The position numbers were made by a program, and so were the translations under genes. Of a stretch of 64,000 nucleotides of DNA, positions 25,001 through 32,729 are shown piece after piece. Numbering within the stretch: position 1 is the first letter of the stretch; each line of letters begins with the position of its first letter. This DNA comes from Nonomuraea solani. GTDB taxonomy: Bacteria; Actinomycetota; Actinomycetes; Streptosporangiales; Streptosporangiaceae. The stretch is taken from positions 434,001-498,000 of the forward strand of contig NZ_FNVT01000007.1 in NCBI RefSeq assembly GCF_900108335.1, written 5' to 3'. The notes under the pieces were generated by a model that saw only the letters and a program-made list of their open reading frames with translations, was not told the DNA's origin and did not search any database.

Positions 25001-27263
25001 CCCAGACCAGCCCGGACAGCTTGCCGGGCGCCGCGACGGGCCACGCGGTCAGCGGCTTGCCGTCCGCGCCGGTCACGTTCGCCACCGGCAGGTCCGCCCA
25101 GTCCTCGGTCTCGGACCGCCGGTACTGGAAGCGCGCCTGCGTGAAGGCCGTGCCCGTCACTGCCAGCGGCACCTTGCCGGTGCTGCGCAGGCCGTCCTCG
25201 GGGGCGGCGAGCACGGCCACGGCCGCGCCGGAGCCCGCGTTGAAGGTGTACGCGGTGACCGGCGAGGCGTTGCCGGCCTTGTCGATGGTGTGCACGCTGA
25301 GCGTGTGCGCGCCGACCGTGGCGGGCGTCAGCTTGGCGGTGACGGCCGCGCCGGTGGTCAGCACCTTCGTGGTGGCGCCGCTGTCCAGCTTGTACGCGAC
25401 CCAGCCGGTGTCGGTGTTCGCCGGGGTGAGCGTGAACGTGCCCGCCTTGCCCGCGTCGCCGTGCCAGCCGCCGTCGTTCGGATAGTCGGCCGAGGTCACC
25501 TTGGGGGCGGGCGGCTTGGCGGTGTCGACCGAGAACGTCCTCGCCAGGTACGCCTTCGAGGTCAGGGAGCCGTCGTTGGCCCAGGTCCGGGTCGTGTACG
25601 TCTTGCCGTGGGCGAGCTTGCCCGCGGGCACGTTGGCGCCGGAGAAGCCGTTGCTGGCCACGTACGCGCCGTAGAGGTTGTCGATCAGCAGCGTCGAGCC
25701 CGCGTACACGTCGAACAGGCCGCGCACGTTCCCGCCGTCGGGGTCGCGCACGTGGTTGCGCAGTTGCGGGGTGAGCGAGTTGGTCCAGTGGACGCCGTCG
25801 TAGGCGCTGTGCGGCGAGAGCCAGGCCGAGACCGGGGTGCTCGGGTAGGAGTTGTACGTCACCGAGATGACCGGCACCTTCGACGAGGCGTTGCCCGAGT
25901 GGAATCGCTTCCAGGCGTATTTGTCCGTCTCGCTGGAGGCCCGCAGGCCCATGCCGGACTCTTTCCAGCCTTCGTTGGCCCAGTGCTGCACCAGTGAGGT
26001 GACGTTGGCGGTGACCCAGCCGTCGGCGCAGCCGCTGCCGTGGCCCTTCGTCTGGCTGGAGGAGGCGTATTCGGCGGCCATCGCCGGGCCCGGCCAGCGC
26101 GACGACGTCGAGGCCCGGTTGGCCGACCAGACCTCCCAGGTGCGGGCGTCGCACGACCACGAGTGGTAGTTCCAGAGCTTCAGCGTGGCCGCGGTGATCT
26201 TCCTGCCCGCGATGCCGGGGGTCTTCCACGTGATGAACGACCGGGCGACCTGGCCACTGCCGTTGTTGCCGATCTTGAGCTCGGTGGCGCCCGACTGGTC
26301 GGTGCCGTAGCCCTCCTGCACGAACGTGTCGAAGACCTGGCCCAGGTTGAGTGAGGGGTCCACGGTGACGGGGTATGTCGTGGCGGGGTCGTTCAGGAAG
26401 GCCGGGTCCGGGGTGAGGACGAGGTCACGGCCGTCGACCTTCATCGCCACGGGGGCGCGGCGCAGGTGCTCGCCGGAGATCGGGTGCTCGGTGGCGTCCC
26501 ACATGACGGGGGCGGGGACGGTGACCGCGACCTTGCCCTTGGCGTCCACCAGCTCCACGCCGCCGCCCGCCGCCGGGCGCGGTTCGAGACCCGGCGCCTT
26601 CAGCCCCAGCCGGTACTCCAGCGGAGCGGCGGGGCGGGACTTGAGCAGCAGGAACTGCTCGGCGCCCGTCCTGGTGGCGGTGACGACGAGGTCGGCGGCC
26701 GGCATGACGCCGGGGTAGGTGGCCGTCTCCCCCGACAGGCGCGGCACCGGCAGCGCGCCCGGCCATTGCATGGTCACCTTGGAGGCACCCTCACCGATCG
26801 TGATCAGATCGGTCCTGCCTGTCGCGCTCGCCTGCCGGGACGCGCCCGCGCGCCCGCCGCCGAACCTCAGCGCGCGGCCGTGGCCCCTGGTGACGATCTC
26901 GCCCGTCGGGGCCTTGGTCAGCGTGATGTCCACGGGGGCCCAGGCGCCGTCGCGGCGAAACCTGACGGGACCGGCGAACGAGTCGACCGTCAGCGAGCCG
27001 TCCGGGTTCGCGTAGGTCGTGGTGGTCTCGGTGCGCACCCCGGCGACCTCCACCCGTCGGCCCGTCAGCCGCGCGGACAGCCGGGCGGACGGCTCGTCGG
27101 GCGCGCTCGGCTCGGCCGTGAGCCGGGCCGGGGCACTCGGGTCGTCACCCCGCTCGGCCACGGGCGTCGGGGCCGATGGCGTCGCGGCCGACGGAAGGGC
27201 GGTCAGGGGCAGAAGCAGCAGGGCGAGACCACCGGCGAGGGCCCGTGGCGTGATGGCAGGCAT
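22092..27263 (-). CDS. Giant secreted RHS/YD-repeat protein with DNRLRE domain, no toxin tip
   Basis: A 1723-aa protein. It has a signal peptide (residues 1-29, LLLLPLTALPSAA), a conserved actinobacterial front domain to about 300 ending in YPVTVDPSLNLG, a DNRLRE domain (about 303-480), Ig-like or sugar-binding beta domains (480-800), then an RHS core with many YD repeats (YGYDNAGRLSETWDP and similar, from about 920). It stops at GRLYEPSLGRFLQRPY, the conserved closing motif of the RHS core. In polymorphic toxins a variable toxin follows that motif; here the stop comes at once. ATG at 27263 follows GGAG-rich sequence; the longer frame runs into the upstream hairpin. It probably forms a shell on the cell surface. 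A separately encoded cargo or a lost tip are both possible. Confidence 0.85.
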   Translation of the reverse strand: MPAITPRALAGGLALLLLPLTALPSAATPSAPTPVAERGDDPSAPARLTAEPSAPDEPSARLSARLTGRRVEVAGVRTETTTTYANPDGSLTVDSFAGPVRFRRDGAWAPVDITLTKAPTGEIVTRGHGRALRFGGGRAGASRQASATGRTDLITIGEGASKVTMQWPGALPVPRLSGETATYPGVMPAADLVVTATRTGAEQFLLLKSRPAAPLEYRLGLKAPGLEPRPAAGGGVELVDAKGKVAVTVPAPVMWDATEHPISGEHLRRAPVAMKVDGRDLVLTPDPAFLNDPATTYPVTVDPSLNLGQVFDTFVQEGYGTDQSGATELKIGNNGSGQVARSFITWKTPGIAGRKITAATLKLWNYHSWSCDARTWEVWSANRASTSSRWPGPAMAAEYASSSQTKGHGSGCADGWVTANVTSLVQHWANEGWKESGMGLRASSETDKYAWKRFHSGNASSKVPVISVTYNSYPSTPVSAWLSPHSAYDGVHWTNSLTPQLRNHVRDPDGGNVRGLFDVYAGSTLLIDNLYGAYVASNGFSGANVPAGKLAHGKTYTTRTWANDGSLTSKAYLARTFSVDTAKPPAPKVTSADYPNDGGWHGDAGKAGTFTLTPANTDTGWVAYKLDSGATTKVLTTGAAVTAKLTPATVGAHTLSVHTIDKAGNASPVTAYTFNAGSGAAVAVLAAPEDGLRSTGKVPLAVTGTAFTQARFQYRRSETEDWADLPVANVTGADGKPLTAWPVAAPGKLSGLVWDAGSQLGDAAVQVRALVAGSTGATAESAPAEIVVDRRATRAATSEIGPGVVNLRTGDYRLQTTAGGPFGLTLTRTASSLDPSWAPALTVLRETSPTSVELTRADGPPVRFTRTKDGWRPEPGAENLTLTGTYTLTDARGEVTAFTKQGDLYAPAGHTYEQGRIRSITRSGHTLDFGHDAAGRLATVSLKGAVIAQYGYDNAGRLSETWDPRVSPPLKTLYGYDSAGRVATLTPPGELPWTFAYEADGRLRSVTRATLKPGTADQIAGEARTTVAYGVPLTMAAGGPANVTAGDVAGWGQAVAPVTATAVHPPGSANRPTVTYLDESGRAVNVLVPGGHLSATDYDRYGHPVRVLTAANRELSQRDTTDYRLVELAITAYGPDERAELLSTRSVYDRGRKIEELSPVHIVNLESEVDDLPAGYAIGARTRTVSTYDEGRPATATARDLPTTVKTGAVIVGRESRPDADVKTTTFTYDWATGTRLRTVRDPGGRAVTAETARSVLYTATGTGTCAGRPEWAGLVCQDGGRTYTYTAAGLPYTITEGGTVTTIKHDQGGRPITTQTGGEPEIGLGYSPASGRPTERWRGTEKIVTAYDRLGRAMSHIDADGGQTRTEYDDLDRPAKVTDSVPSTRIYTYDHTAEPRGLPTAVTDSVAGRFTARYDAEGRQAGGDLPGGLHAQALYDERGRHFAQIYTRDGLEAPVLIDQVGRTVHGQELLRMRTDTMNEGQLAYDKAGLLTSVLDMGFPLCTLRRYAHDGAGNRTRLAVQASDEDCPVADDAAASITSYAYTSDGRLTGDGYGYDPAGRTTALPDGRTIGYFAGGSPARQTAGDQSLTWTRDPAGRIRSETTETGAVTVHHYGTDGDRPSWTTGDGTVVRQVPGVGGELAALTGATGGVRVQLLTVGGHVGADLDLDADLATVIGYDEFGVATQPQRYGWLGGAFNPTTLGTVLVAGRLYEPSLGRFLQRPY

Positions 27264-27291
27264 GGAGGCTCCGGGGGGTGTGCGCGTAGGG

Positions 27292-27322
27292 CGACGCCCC
27301 CGCCGGACCGGCGGGGGCGTCG
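27292..27322 (-). terminator. 15-bp perfect hairpin between the secreted protein and the RHS gene
   Basis: CGACGCCCCCGCCGG (27292-27306) and its exact inverse (27308-27322) flank a single A. The stem is the strongest in the window. It lies 15 bp after the stop of the gene ending at 27337 and 29 bp before the RHS start. It should strongly reduce read-through, making RHS expression low relative to its upstream neighbour. Confidence 0.75.
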
Positions 27323-27336
27323 GGTGGTGCTGGGGG

Positions 27337-28290
27337 TTACTTGCTCTGGCAGCTCTTCTTGCGGACCTCGTACCAGACGATGCCCGGCGCCTGGAACCGG
27401 ATCGCGAGGCACTGGTTCTTCCTCGCGGCCTCCCGGACCTTGTAGATGACCGAGGCGCCACCCGCCGTGTAGGCGATCTTGCAGATGACCTTGGCCTTGC
27501 CCTTGAGCTTGTCGCAGGAGCTCTTCAGCGCCTCGATGGCGCCGGCGACGCCGGCGACGAGCCAGACACCGTAGATCTTCTTGGTCAGCTTCTTCGAGAA
27601 GATGAGCCGGCACATGGCCTTCCACCACTCGCACTGCAGCTTGAGCGCCGGGTCGGCGACCACGGGGTAGGCGGCGCCCACGTGGTCGACGGTCTGGATG
27701 AGCGTCATGCCCTCCACCCGGTACGACGTCGGCACCGCGTTGCCGTTGGCGTCCTTGGCCCACGGCAGGTCGATCTCGGCGAGGTAGAAGTCGTTGTTGT
27801 AGATCAGGACGGTGCCGTCGTCCTCCTCGACCTCCAGCATGCTGCCCTCGGGGGCGGAGATCGGGAAGCGGTACTCCGTCGGCGCCGAGGCGTCCTTGAT
27901 GATGGTCATCGCCCGCGCGATCTGGCCGGTGCGCTGGTGGGCGTAGGCCACGCTGGGCTGGTTGGCGGCGTACGTGACCAGGCCGGGCAGCGGCTGGTTA
28001 CCGGCGCCGGCGGCCTCCGGCATGCCGATGCCGATGTCGGAGTCACTGACGGTCGCCACCAGCGTCCGGTCGGGGTCCGTGGCGACGGCGAAGGGCCGCT
28101 GCACGTTGCCGTCGGGGATCTCGGTGGGCGGGATGGTCTTGGCCTCTTCGACGATCTCGGGGACCACCTGGGTGAGGGCCGCGAGAGCCGGGTCGTCCTG
28201 CGCGAAGGCCGGGGTGCCGGCGACGTTCACGCTGCTGAGTGCCAGGGCCGTCGCCAAGCCGACGACGAACGCCCGAGCGGAGATGCGCAT
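27337..28290 (-). CDS. Secreted protein of unknown function, likely partner of the RHS gene
   Basis: A 317-aa exported protein. The signal peptide is residues 1-31 (FVVGLATALALSSV, cleavage near AFAQ). The middle holds acidic segments and TYAANQPSVAYAHQRTG. A short motif YPVVADPALKL (near 217) is like the VDP/VADP motif that precedes the second domain in RHS-associated actinobacterial proteins. The C-terminal 100 residues hold six cysteines, likely three disulfides, with a short hydrophobic segment (YGVWLVAGVAGAIEAL). The ATG at 28290 has GGAAGGAC upstream. It precedes the RHS gene by 73 bp on the same strand. I do not recognise the family. Confidence 0.7.
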   Translation of the reverse strand: MRISARAFVVGLATALALSSVNVAGTPAFAQDDPALAALTQVVPEIVEEAKTIPPTEIPDGNVQRPFAVATDPDRTLVATVSDSDIGIGMPEAAGAGNQPLPGLVTYAANQPSVAYAHQRTGQIARAMTIIKDASAPTEYRFPISAPEGSMLEVEEDDGTVLIYNNDFYLAEIDLPWAKDANGNAVPTSYRVEGMTLIQTVDHVGAAYPVVADPALKLQCEWWKAMCRLIFSKKLTKKIYGVWLVAGVAGAIEALKSSCDKLKGKAKVICKIAYTAGGASVIYKVREAARKNQCLAIRFQAPGIVWYEVRKKSCQSK

Positions 28291-28333
28291 GGATGTCCTT
28301 CCACGTGCGGGTGGGGGGTTATGCACAAACGTC

Positions 28334-28411
28334 GCAAACGTAAAGATCATCGGCGACCATTCGGGTGATCTTGGATGGCGCGGCCGTAAACGTTTGCCGT
28401 CTTCCAAGATC
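28334..28411. promoter_or_regulatory. Nested and alternative inverted repeats in a divergent leader region
   Basis: Between the divergent secreted-protein and CAP genes lie GCAAACGT (28334-28341) with inverse ACGTTTGC (28390-28397), and inside that AAGATCA (28343-28349) with inverse TGATCTT (28366-28372). GATCTTGGA (28367-28375) can alternatively pair with TCCAAGATC (28403-28411). The two inner pairings are mutually exclusive, so the transcript leader could switch folds, or the repeats could be protein-binding sites. Confidence 0.4.
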
Positions 28412-28448
28412 CAGTAGTCGCCCGCTCACCGAGGGGTCTGAAAGGCGC

Positions 28449-28487
28449 CTGCAAGGGGTCCGGCAGATGGGCTGCAAGGGGTCCGGC
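28449..28487 (+). repeat. Two direct copies of a 16-bp element upstream of the CAP gene
   Basis: CTGCAAGGGGTCCGGC is present at 28449-28464 and 28472-28487, period 23 bp. This is about two helical turns, so both copies face the same side of the DNA, 23-60 bp before the CAP gene start. It could be a tandem activator or repressor site. Confidence 0.6.
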
Positions 28488-28509
28488 TTATCAAGGAGGC
28501 ACCCCGGCC

Positions 28510-29244
28510 ATGAAGGAGCCCCCAATGCCGTTCCTCTCCCCGCGAGTCGCCACCGGTGCCCTCCTGGCCGGGCTGACCGGCGCGGTCGTCCTGGCCCAGC
28601 CCGCCGCCGCTGCCGCGCCGCTGAAGGGCGCCGGCACCTGCGCCGGCAACGACGTCGTCTACCAGCCCAAATCCGCATTCCCCGGCACCCGCGAGGGGCT
28701 CGCGGCGTTCCTGCGGCAGCAGCTCGCCATCGAGCCGGCCGTGTTGTGCCTCGTCAACGCCGAACGCGCCGCGCTCGGCCGGCAGCCGCTGAAGAGGTAT
28801 CTGTCGCTGGGCAAGAAGGGCCCGCTCACGCTCGGCAGCGCCGCCGCCAGGCACGCCGCCGACGCCGTCAGGCTGCGCTGGTGGGGCCAGGTCACGCCGG
28901 GCAAGAACTGCCGGCCGACGCAGGGTGACCCCGGCCGGTGCGATCCGCACGTCAACCCGCAGACCGGCTCGACCCCGCTGAGCCGCGCTCAGGCCGTCGG
29001 CTACAGCAGCCGCTGCTCCTCGTTCGCCGTCGCCGAGAACACGTACGCGGGCTGGGGCGCCTCCCAGGTCACGCCCCGGGCGGCCGTCACCTGGTGGATG
29101 AACAGCAAGCCGCACCGCGAGGCGATCCTGAACCCGGCGTTCACCGAGGTGTACACCAAGGCCGCCCTCGGCAGCGCGGACCCGGCCGCCGGGTCGATCA
29201 CGCCGGCCGTGACGTACGTGCAGATGTTCGGGCGCTGCGGCTGA
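28510..29244 (+). CDS. Secreted CAP (SCP/PR-1)-domain protein
   Basis: A 244-aa exported protein. Its signal peptide ends in PAAAA near residue 37. The CAP domain shows the usual order: LCLVNAERAALGRQPL near 78-93, LGSAAARHAADAVRLRWW (with the histidine), AENTYAGWG and VTWWMNSKPHREAILNPAF. Cysteines at both ends probably pair. CAP proteins in actinobacteria are secreted and of unsettled function (lipid or sterol binding, cell wall). Start choice: ATG 28510 has AAGGAGG 10 bp upstream, while ATG 28525 has AAGGAG 6 bp upstream and is an equally good start. Confidence 0.85.
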   Translation: MKEPPMPFLSPRVATGALLAGLTGAVVLAQPAAAAAPLKGAGTCAGNDVVYQPKSAFPGTREGLAAFLRQQLAIEPAVLCLVNAERAALGRQPLKRYLSLGKKGPLTLGSAAARHAADAVRLRWWGQVTPGKNCRPTQGDPGRCDPHVNPQTGSTPLSRAQAVGYSSRCSSFAVAENTYAGWGASQVTPRAAVTWWMNSKPHREAILNPAFTEVYTKAALGSADPAAGSITPAVTYVQMFGRCG

Positions 29245-29486
29245 CCTCAGGCCCACGGGCCGGCGTCCACGGTGCCCTTGTGGCCGGTTGGGTCACCGCG
29301 CCGGGCGGGAGCTCGATCCAGCCGCCGGCGAACGTCACGCGGGCGCCCGCCGGGCTCACGGTGACCGTCGTGTCCGGGTCGGCGGCCGCCGGCGTCACGT
29401 CCCCGGCGACGGCGCCGGAAGCCGCCGCGACCGCCGGCACCGACAGCCCGGCGATCACCGACAGGAGAGTCCTTCGAAGGCACCAT
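29198..29486 (-). pseudogene. Remnant of a small secreted protein, frameshifted start and lost tail
   Basis: On the minus strand, codons with G/C third bases run from about 29480 to 29285 and encode a signal-peptide-like LLSVIAGLSVPAVAAAS followed by TVTVSPAGARVTFAGGW. The only well-placed start (ATG 29486 with GGGAG 5 bp upstream) is in a different frame, so a frameshift is needed. The end has no coding character and runs into the convergent CAP gene. It looks like the decayed front of an exported protein. Apart from this, the 319-bp gap holds nothing I can identify. Confidence 0.4.
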
Positions 29487-29563
29487 GGGGACTCCCAGGT
29501 GGATGAGGTTCCGCCTGGATGGCGAACCCGCCACCGGCGGCGCACAAGGCGCGCAGCGAACCG

Positions 29564-30565
29564 TTACCGCAAGGACTCCAAGCGGCGGATCAGGTCGAGG
29601 CCGGGCGTGTCCACCGACCTGTGCGTGTCGCTCAGGATGATGACGGCCACCTCCTTCTCCGGGTTGAATCCCACGAACGAGGAGAACCCGCCGATCCGCC
29701 CGTTGTGCCAGATCAGCAGGCCGCCTCCCTGCTTGGGGTGCGACCGCAGGCCCATCCAGCCCAGATGCACCCAGGAGAAGGGGCTGGCCCGGTGCTCGAC
29801 CTCGTGGCTGAGCCGGATCGCGTCGGCGAGGCCGCCGGGCTCCGGGGCCAGTTGGGCGCGTACGAAGGTGACCAGGTCAGCGGCCGTCGAGCGCAGCCCG
29901 CCCGCGCCGGCCAGATCGGCCAGGTGCCAGGGCGCGACGGGCCGCTTGCGCCGGTCGTGGCCCTGGACGAGCCGGCCCTGCCGATCGGCGATGCCGGTGT
30001 CGGCCATCCCCAGGGGCGCGCAGATCTCCCGGGTGACGAGCGTCTCGTAGTCGGTGCCGCTCCGGTGGGCGAGGGCCAGTCCGAGCAGGCCCGCGCCGAG
30101 GTTGGAGTAGCGGAACCGGCGGCCGGGCGTGGCGCCGAGCCGGGTTCTCGACAGGCCGTCCAGCAGGAAGCCGGCGGTGCAGTGCGCGTACGGATCCGGC
30201 TTCGACGGCCGCAGCAACGCCTCAAGGAGCATGCCCTTGGGCAGCCGGGGCAGGCCCGACGTGTGGCCGGCGAGGTGCCGCAGCTTGATCTCCGCACCGT
30301 CCCGCGACGGCACTCGTGTCCCTTCGGGCAGCAGCGCGGCCAGCGGCTCGTCGAGGCCGGCCGTGCCCGCCACGACCAGCCGCGCCAGGGTCAGCGCCGT
30401 GAACACCTTGGTGACCGAGCCGATCTCGAACAGCGTGCCGGCGCCGTAGGAGCCGGAACCCTGGATCTCCGTCGACGCTCCCGCCACGGCGGCGACCACC
30501 ACGCCCGCGTGCCGTGCCGTGAGCCCGTCAACGGTTCCCCCCACCAGACTGCTCAGATCTCCCAT
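29564..30565 (-). CDS. Serine hydrolase of the beta-lactamase/AmpC-like family
   Basis: A 333-aa protein with all three motifs intact: S-x-x-K as SVTK in FEIGSVTKVFTAL (near residue 52), Y-S-N as RYSNLGAGLLG, and H-x-G as WHNGRIGGFSS near the C-terminus. It lacks a signal peptide. The length and motifs fit small esterase or D-aminopeptidase-type members. The ATG at 30565 was taken; the frame runs 200 bp further upstream but without coding sense. Not obviously operonic with the regulator upstream. Confidence 0.82.
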   Translation of the reverse strand: MGDLSSLVGGTVDGLTARHAGVVVAAVAGASTEIQGSGSYGAGTLFEIGSVTKVFTALTLARLVVAGTAGLDEPLAALLPEGTRVPSRDGAEIKLRHLAGHTSGLPRLPKGMLLEALLRPSKPDPYAHCTAGFLLDGLSRTRLGATPGRRFRYSNLGAGLLGLALAHRSGTDYETLVTREICAPLGMADTGIADRQGRLVQGHDRRKRPVAPWHLADLAGAGGLRSTAADLVTFVRAQLAPEPGGLADAIRLSHEVEHRASPFSWVHLGWMGLRSHPKQGGGLLIWHNGRIGGFSSFVGFNPEKEVAVIILSDTHRSVDTPGLDLIRRLESLR

Positions 30566-30767
30566 AACCGGACAATGTATCGGCGTACGAGAGGGCGACG
30601 TCGCCCCTGGTGAAGAAGACGCACAGCGACATGGTGGACGGGTTGCGGCCCATGGACTCCATCTCAAGGACGGAGTCGGGCTGGGGCGCCTGTTCCGCGA
30701 CGGCCGCGGTGGCCGTCGTCGCGGTGAGCAGGGCGGCGGCGATGACGGCCGGCCCGCGGTCATTCAC
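30528..30767 (-). CDS. Possible small exported protein
   Basis: A 79-aa frame with a GTG start at 30767 whose first 25 residues look like a signal peptide (VIAAALLTATTATAAVAEQA). The rest has no known motif, and the end overlaps the start of the serine hydrolase by 38 bp. Third positions are GC-rich but the ribosome site is weak. It could be a real small secreted protein or a remnant of one. Confidence 0.3.
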   Translation of the reverse strand: MNDRGPAVIAAALLTATTATAAVAEQAPQPDSVLEMESMGRNPSTMSLCVFFTRGDVALSYADTLSGYGRSEQSGGGNR

Positions 30768-30787
30768 CTGGACGAAGCCGGAGGGCG

Positions 30788-32596
30788 TCAGGCGGTCGGC
30801 GGCACGATGCCGTACTCGTGGATCTTGCGGTAGATCGTCGCCCGGGACATGCCGAGCGACCTGGCCGCCTTGATCTTGTTGCCGTCGTGGTCGAGCAGGC
30901 TCCGCACGATGGCGTCGCGCTCCATGGACTCCAGCGGGCTGAGCACCCGGCGGCTGACCGTCCGGCACTCCGGCGGCAGGTCGTTCGGCTGGATGGAGCC
31001 GGTACGCCGGTACTGCACGACCCGCCTGAGCACCTGCCAGAGCTGTTCGGTGTTGCCGGGCCAGCTCGACCGGACGAGGAGTTGCATCGCCTCGGGCGAG
31101 CAGACCAGCCGGCCGCCCGGCATCAGCTTGGCCAGGAAGAACGGCACCAGCACGTGCACGTCCTCGACGTGGTGCCGCAGCGGCGGCAGCTCGACCGTGC
31201 TCGGGAAGAAGCGCAGCAGCTCGGCCAGTTCGCCGAGGTCGTCGCGCCGGCTCAGCGTGACCGCGACCCAGAGCGGGCTCGGCCGGTCCGCGGCCGTCGC
31301 CGCGCGCAGGGCCGCCGACAGCGAGCGCAGCCGCCCGGGGGTGAGCCGGTCGACGTGCCGGATCACCAGGGTGCCGGACGCGCCGAGCAGCTCACGCCGC
31401 GCCCCGGCGAGCCAGCTCCGGTCACCGGCGTCGGCGGCGTCCAGGACGGAGAAGTGCGCGGCCGGGGTGTGGCGCTGGTGCACGGCCCTGACCAGGGCCA
31501 GCTTGCCGACGCCGGGCTCGCCCTCCAGCGCGAGCCACTCGCCGGAGGTGTGGACCGCCTCGACCTGGTGGCAGCCGCGCAGCCACAGCGCGCCGGAGCC
31601 GGCCAGGCCGGGCAGGAACGTGCGCGGCGGCGTCACGATCTCGGTGTGCTGCCGGTTGCCGAGCTCGGTCAGCTTCACGTGCACGACACCGCCGGCGGGC
31701 CGGCCAGGGCCGCGTACCGGGCGGCAGTACATCCGGGCCTTCATGCCGCTGGGCAGCTCGACCGAGACCACCGCGCTGGGCTGCCTGCCGGAGAGCGTCT
31801 CGGCGGCCTGGCCGAGCAGGATCGACTGCTCGCTCGGGTCGAGCACCTGCCGGGCGTGGTCGTTCATCATCACGACGTCGTTGTCGAGCGCGAACACGAT
31901 GCCGGCGGTGCGCCGGCAGGTCCGCAGGTACTCCTGGAGCAGCCGCAGCTCGCGCACGCTGCTGTCGGTGAACAGCGTCTGCTGGATCTGGTCGGCCGTG
32001 GTCTTCGCCAGCGCCAGCAGCAGCGGGTCGGCGTCCCTGCGCCAGCAGGTCAGGTCGACGGCGCCGATCGTCTTCCCGGTGATCGGGTGGTGGATCGGCA
32101 CACCGGCGCAGGCGAGGTCCTCCAAGTGCTCCGCGTAGTGCTCGTGGCCGAACACGTGCATCGGCCGGCCGCCCTCCAGGGCGGTGCCGATGCCGTTGGT
32201 GCCGACGAACTCCTCGGCGTAGCTGAAGCCGGGCGCGAGCTGGACGCGGTCGAGGTGCGCGTCGAGGTCGCGGTCGGCCGCCAGCCGGGCCAGCACCAGG
32301 CCCGCCGGGTCGGTGAGGATGATGCTGATCGGCTGGCCGTCGAGGTGCTCGCGCAGATGCATGAGCACCGGCATCGCGCTGCGGCTCAGCGGGGTGTCGA
32401 GGTCGGGGTCGCGCAGGTAGGTCAGGTCGATGTGGTCGGCCGCCACGTTCCAGTGCCGGGAGCGCCACCACGACGCCAGGATGGCCTCGCGGACCTGGTG
32501 CGGATCGACGGTCTCCGCGGTCAGGAACCGTTCGCGAACCTTGGCCAGGTTGTCGCCGTCGGCAGGGTCACCTGGACGCGTCAGCGTGGGCGGCAT
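30788..32596 (-). CDS. GAF / degenerate AAA+ / Fis-type activator of the propane monooxygenase cluster (MimR-like)
   Basis: A 602-aa regulator of the AcoR/MimR type. Residues about 60-230 form a GAF-like sensor (GFSYAEEFVGTNGIGTALEGG). Residues 340-520 are an NtrC-like AAA+ domain. The C-terminal 45 residues are a Fis helix-turn-helix (NKIKAARSLGMSRATIYRKI). Walker A is altered (GEPGVGKLAL), no GAFTGA loop is present, and the Walker B acidic pair is replaced (LVIRHVDRLT near 417). Such activators in mycobacteria turn on adjacent propane/acetone monooxygenase genes. It is divergent from prmA, with a 355-bp gap carrying two palindromes. The ATG at 32596 is one option; the frame extends 48 bp further upstream. 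Confidence 0.85.
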   Translation of the reverse strand: MPPTLTRPGDPADGDNLAKVRERFLTAETVDPHQVREAILASWWRSRHWNVAADHIDLTYLRDPDLDTPLSRSAMPVLMHLREHLDGQPISIILTDPAGLVLARLAADRDLDAHLDRVQLAPGFSYAEEFVGTNGIGTALEGGRPMHVFGHEHYAEHLEDLACAGVPIHHPITGKTIGAVDLTCWRRDADPLLLALAKTTADQIQQTLFTDSSVRELRLLQEYLRTCRRTAGIVFALDNDVVMMNDHARQVLDPSEQSILLGQAAETLSGRQPSAVVSVELPSGMKARMYCRPVRGPGRPAGGVVHVKLTELGNRQHTEIVTPPRTFLPGLAGSGALWLRGCHQVEAVHTSGEWLALEGEPGVGKLALVRAVHQRHTPAAHFSVLDAADAGDRSWLAGARRELLGASGTLVIRHVDRLTPGRLRSLSAALRAATAADRPSPLWVAVTLSRRDDLGELAELLRFFPSTVELPPLRHHVEDVHVLVPFFLAKLMPGGRLVCSPEAMQLLVRSSWPGNTEQLWQVLRRVVQYRRTGSIQPNDLPPECRTVSRRVLSPLESMERDAIVRSLLDHDGNKIKAARSLGMSRATIYRKIHEYGIVPPTA

Positions 32597-32701
32597 GGGG
32601 CCCCCTGTTCGCGGGAACGCTCCCGCGGGCGAGGTCCGGCCCACGGGCGGATTCGAGATTACGTCGCGACTTTCACCATACGCGCCCGCTGTCCGATACC
32701 T

Positions 32702-32716
32702 GTCTCAGATTGAGAC
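32702..32716. promoter_or_regulatory. Palindrome GTCTCA-N3-TGAGAC, probable activator site, copy 1
   Basis: GTCTCAGATTGAGAC is a perfect 6-bp inverted repeat with a 3-bp centre, in the gap between the Fis-type regulator and prmA, 236 bp before the prmA ATG. The related second copy is at 32869. Two similar dyads far upstream of a target gene are typical for enhancer-type activators with Fis HTH domains. Confidence 0.65.
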
Positions 32717-32729
32717 CGCCGCGGCGCCG

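Noticed and set aside
22284..25997. A 1237-codon plus-strand frame inside the RHS gene
   Set aside because: It mirrors the RHS repeats in the opposite strand and is Gly/Arg/Ala-rich without any domain; the minus strand has signal peptide, DNRLRE and YD repeats.
30788..32596. Sigma-54-dependent activation of prmA
   Set aside because: The regulator lacks the GAFTGA loop and Walker B residues, no -24/-12 promoter was seen, and actinobacteria generally lack sigma-54.
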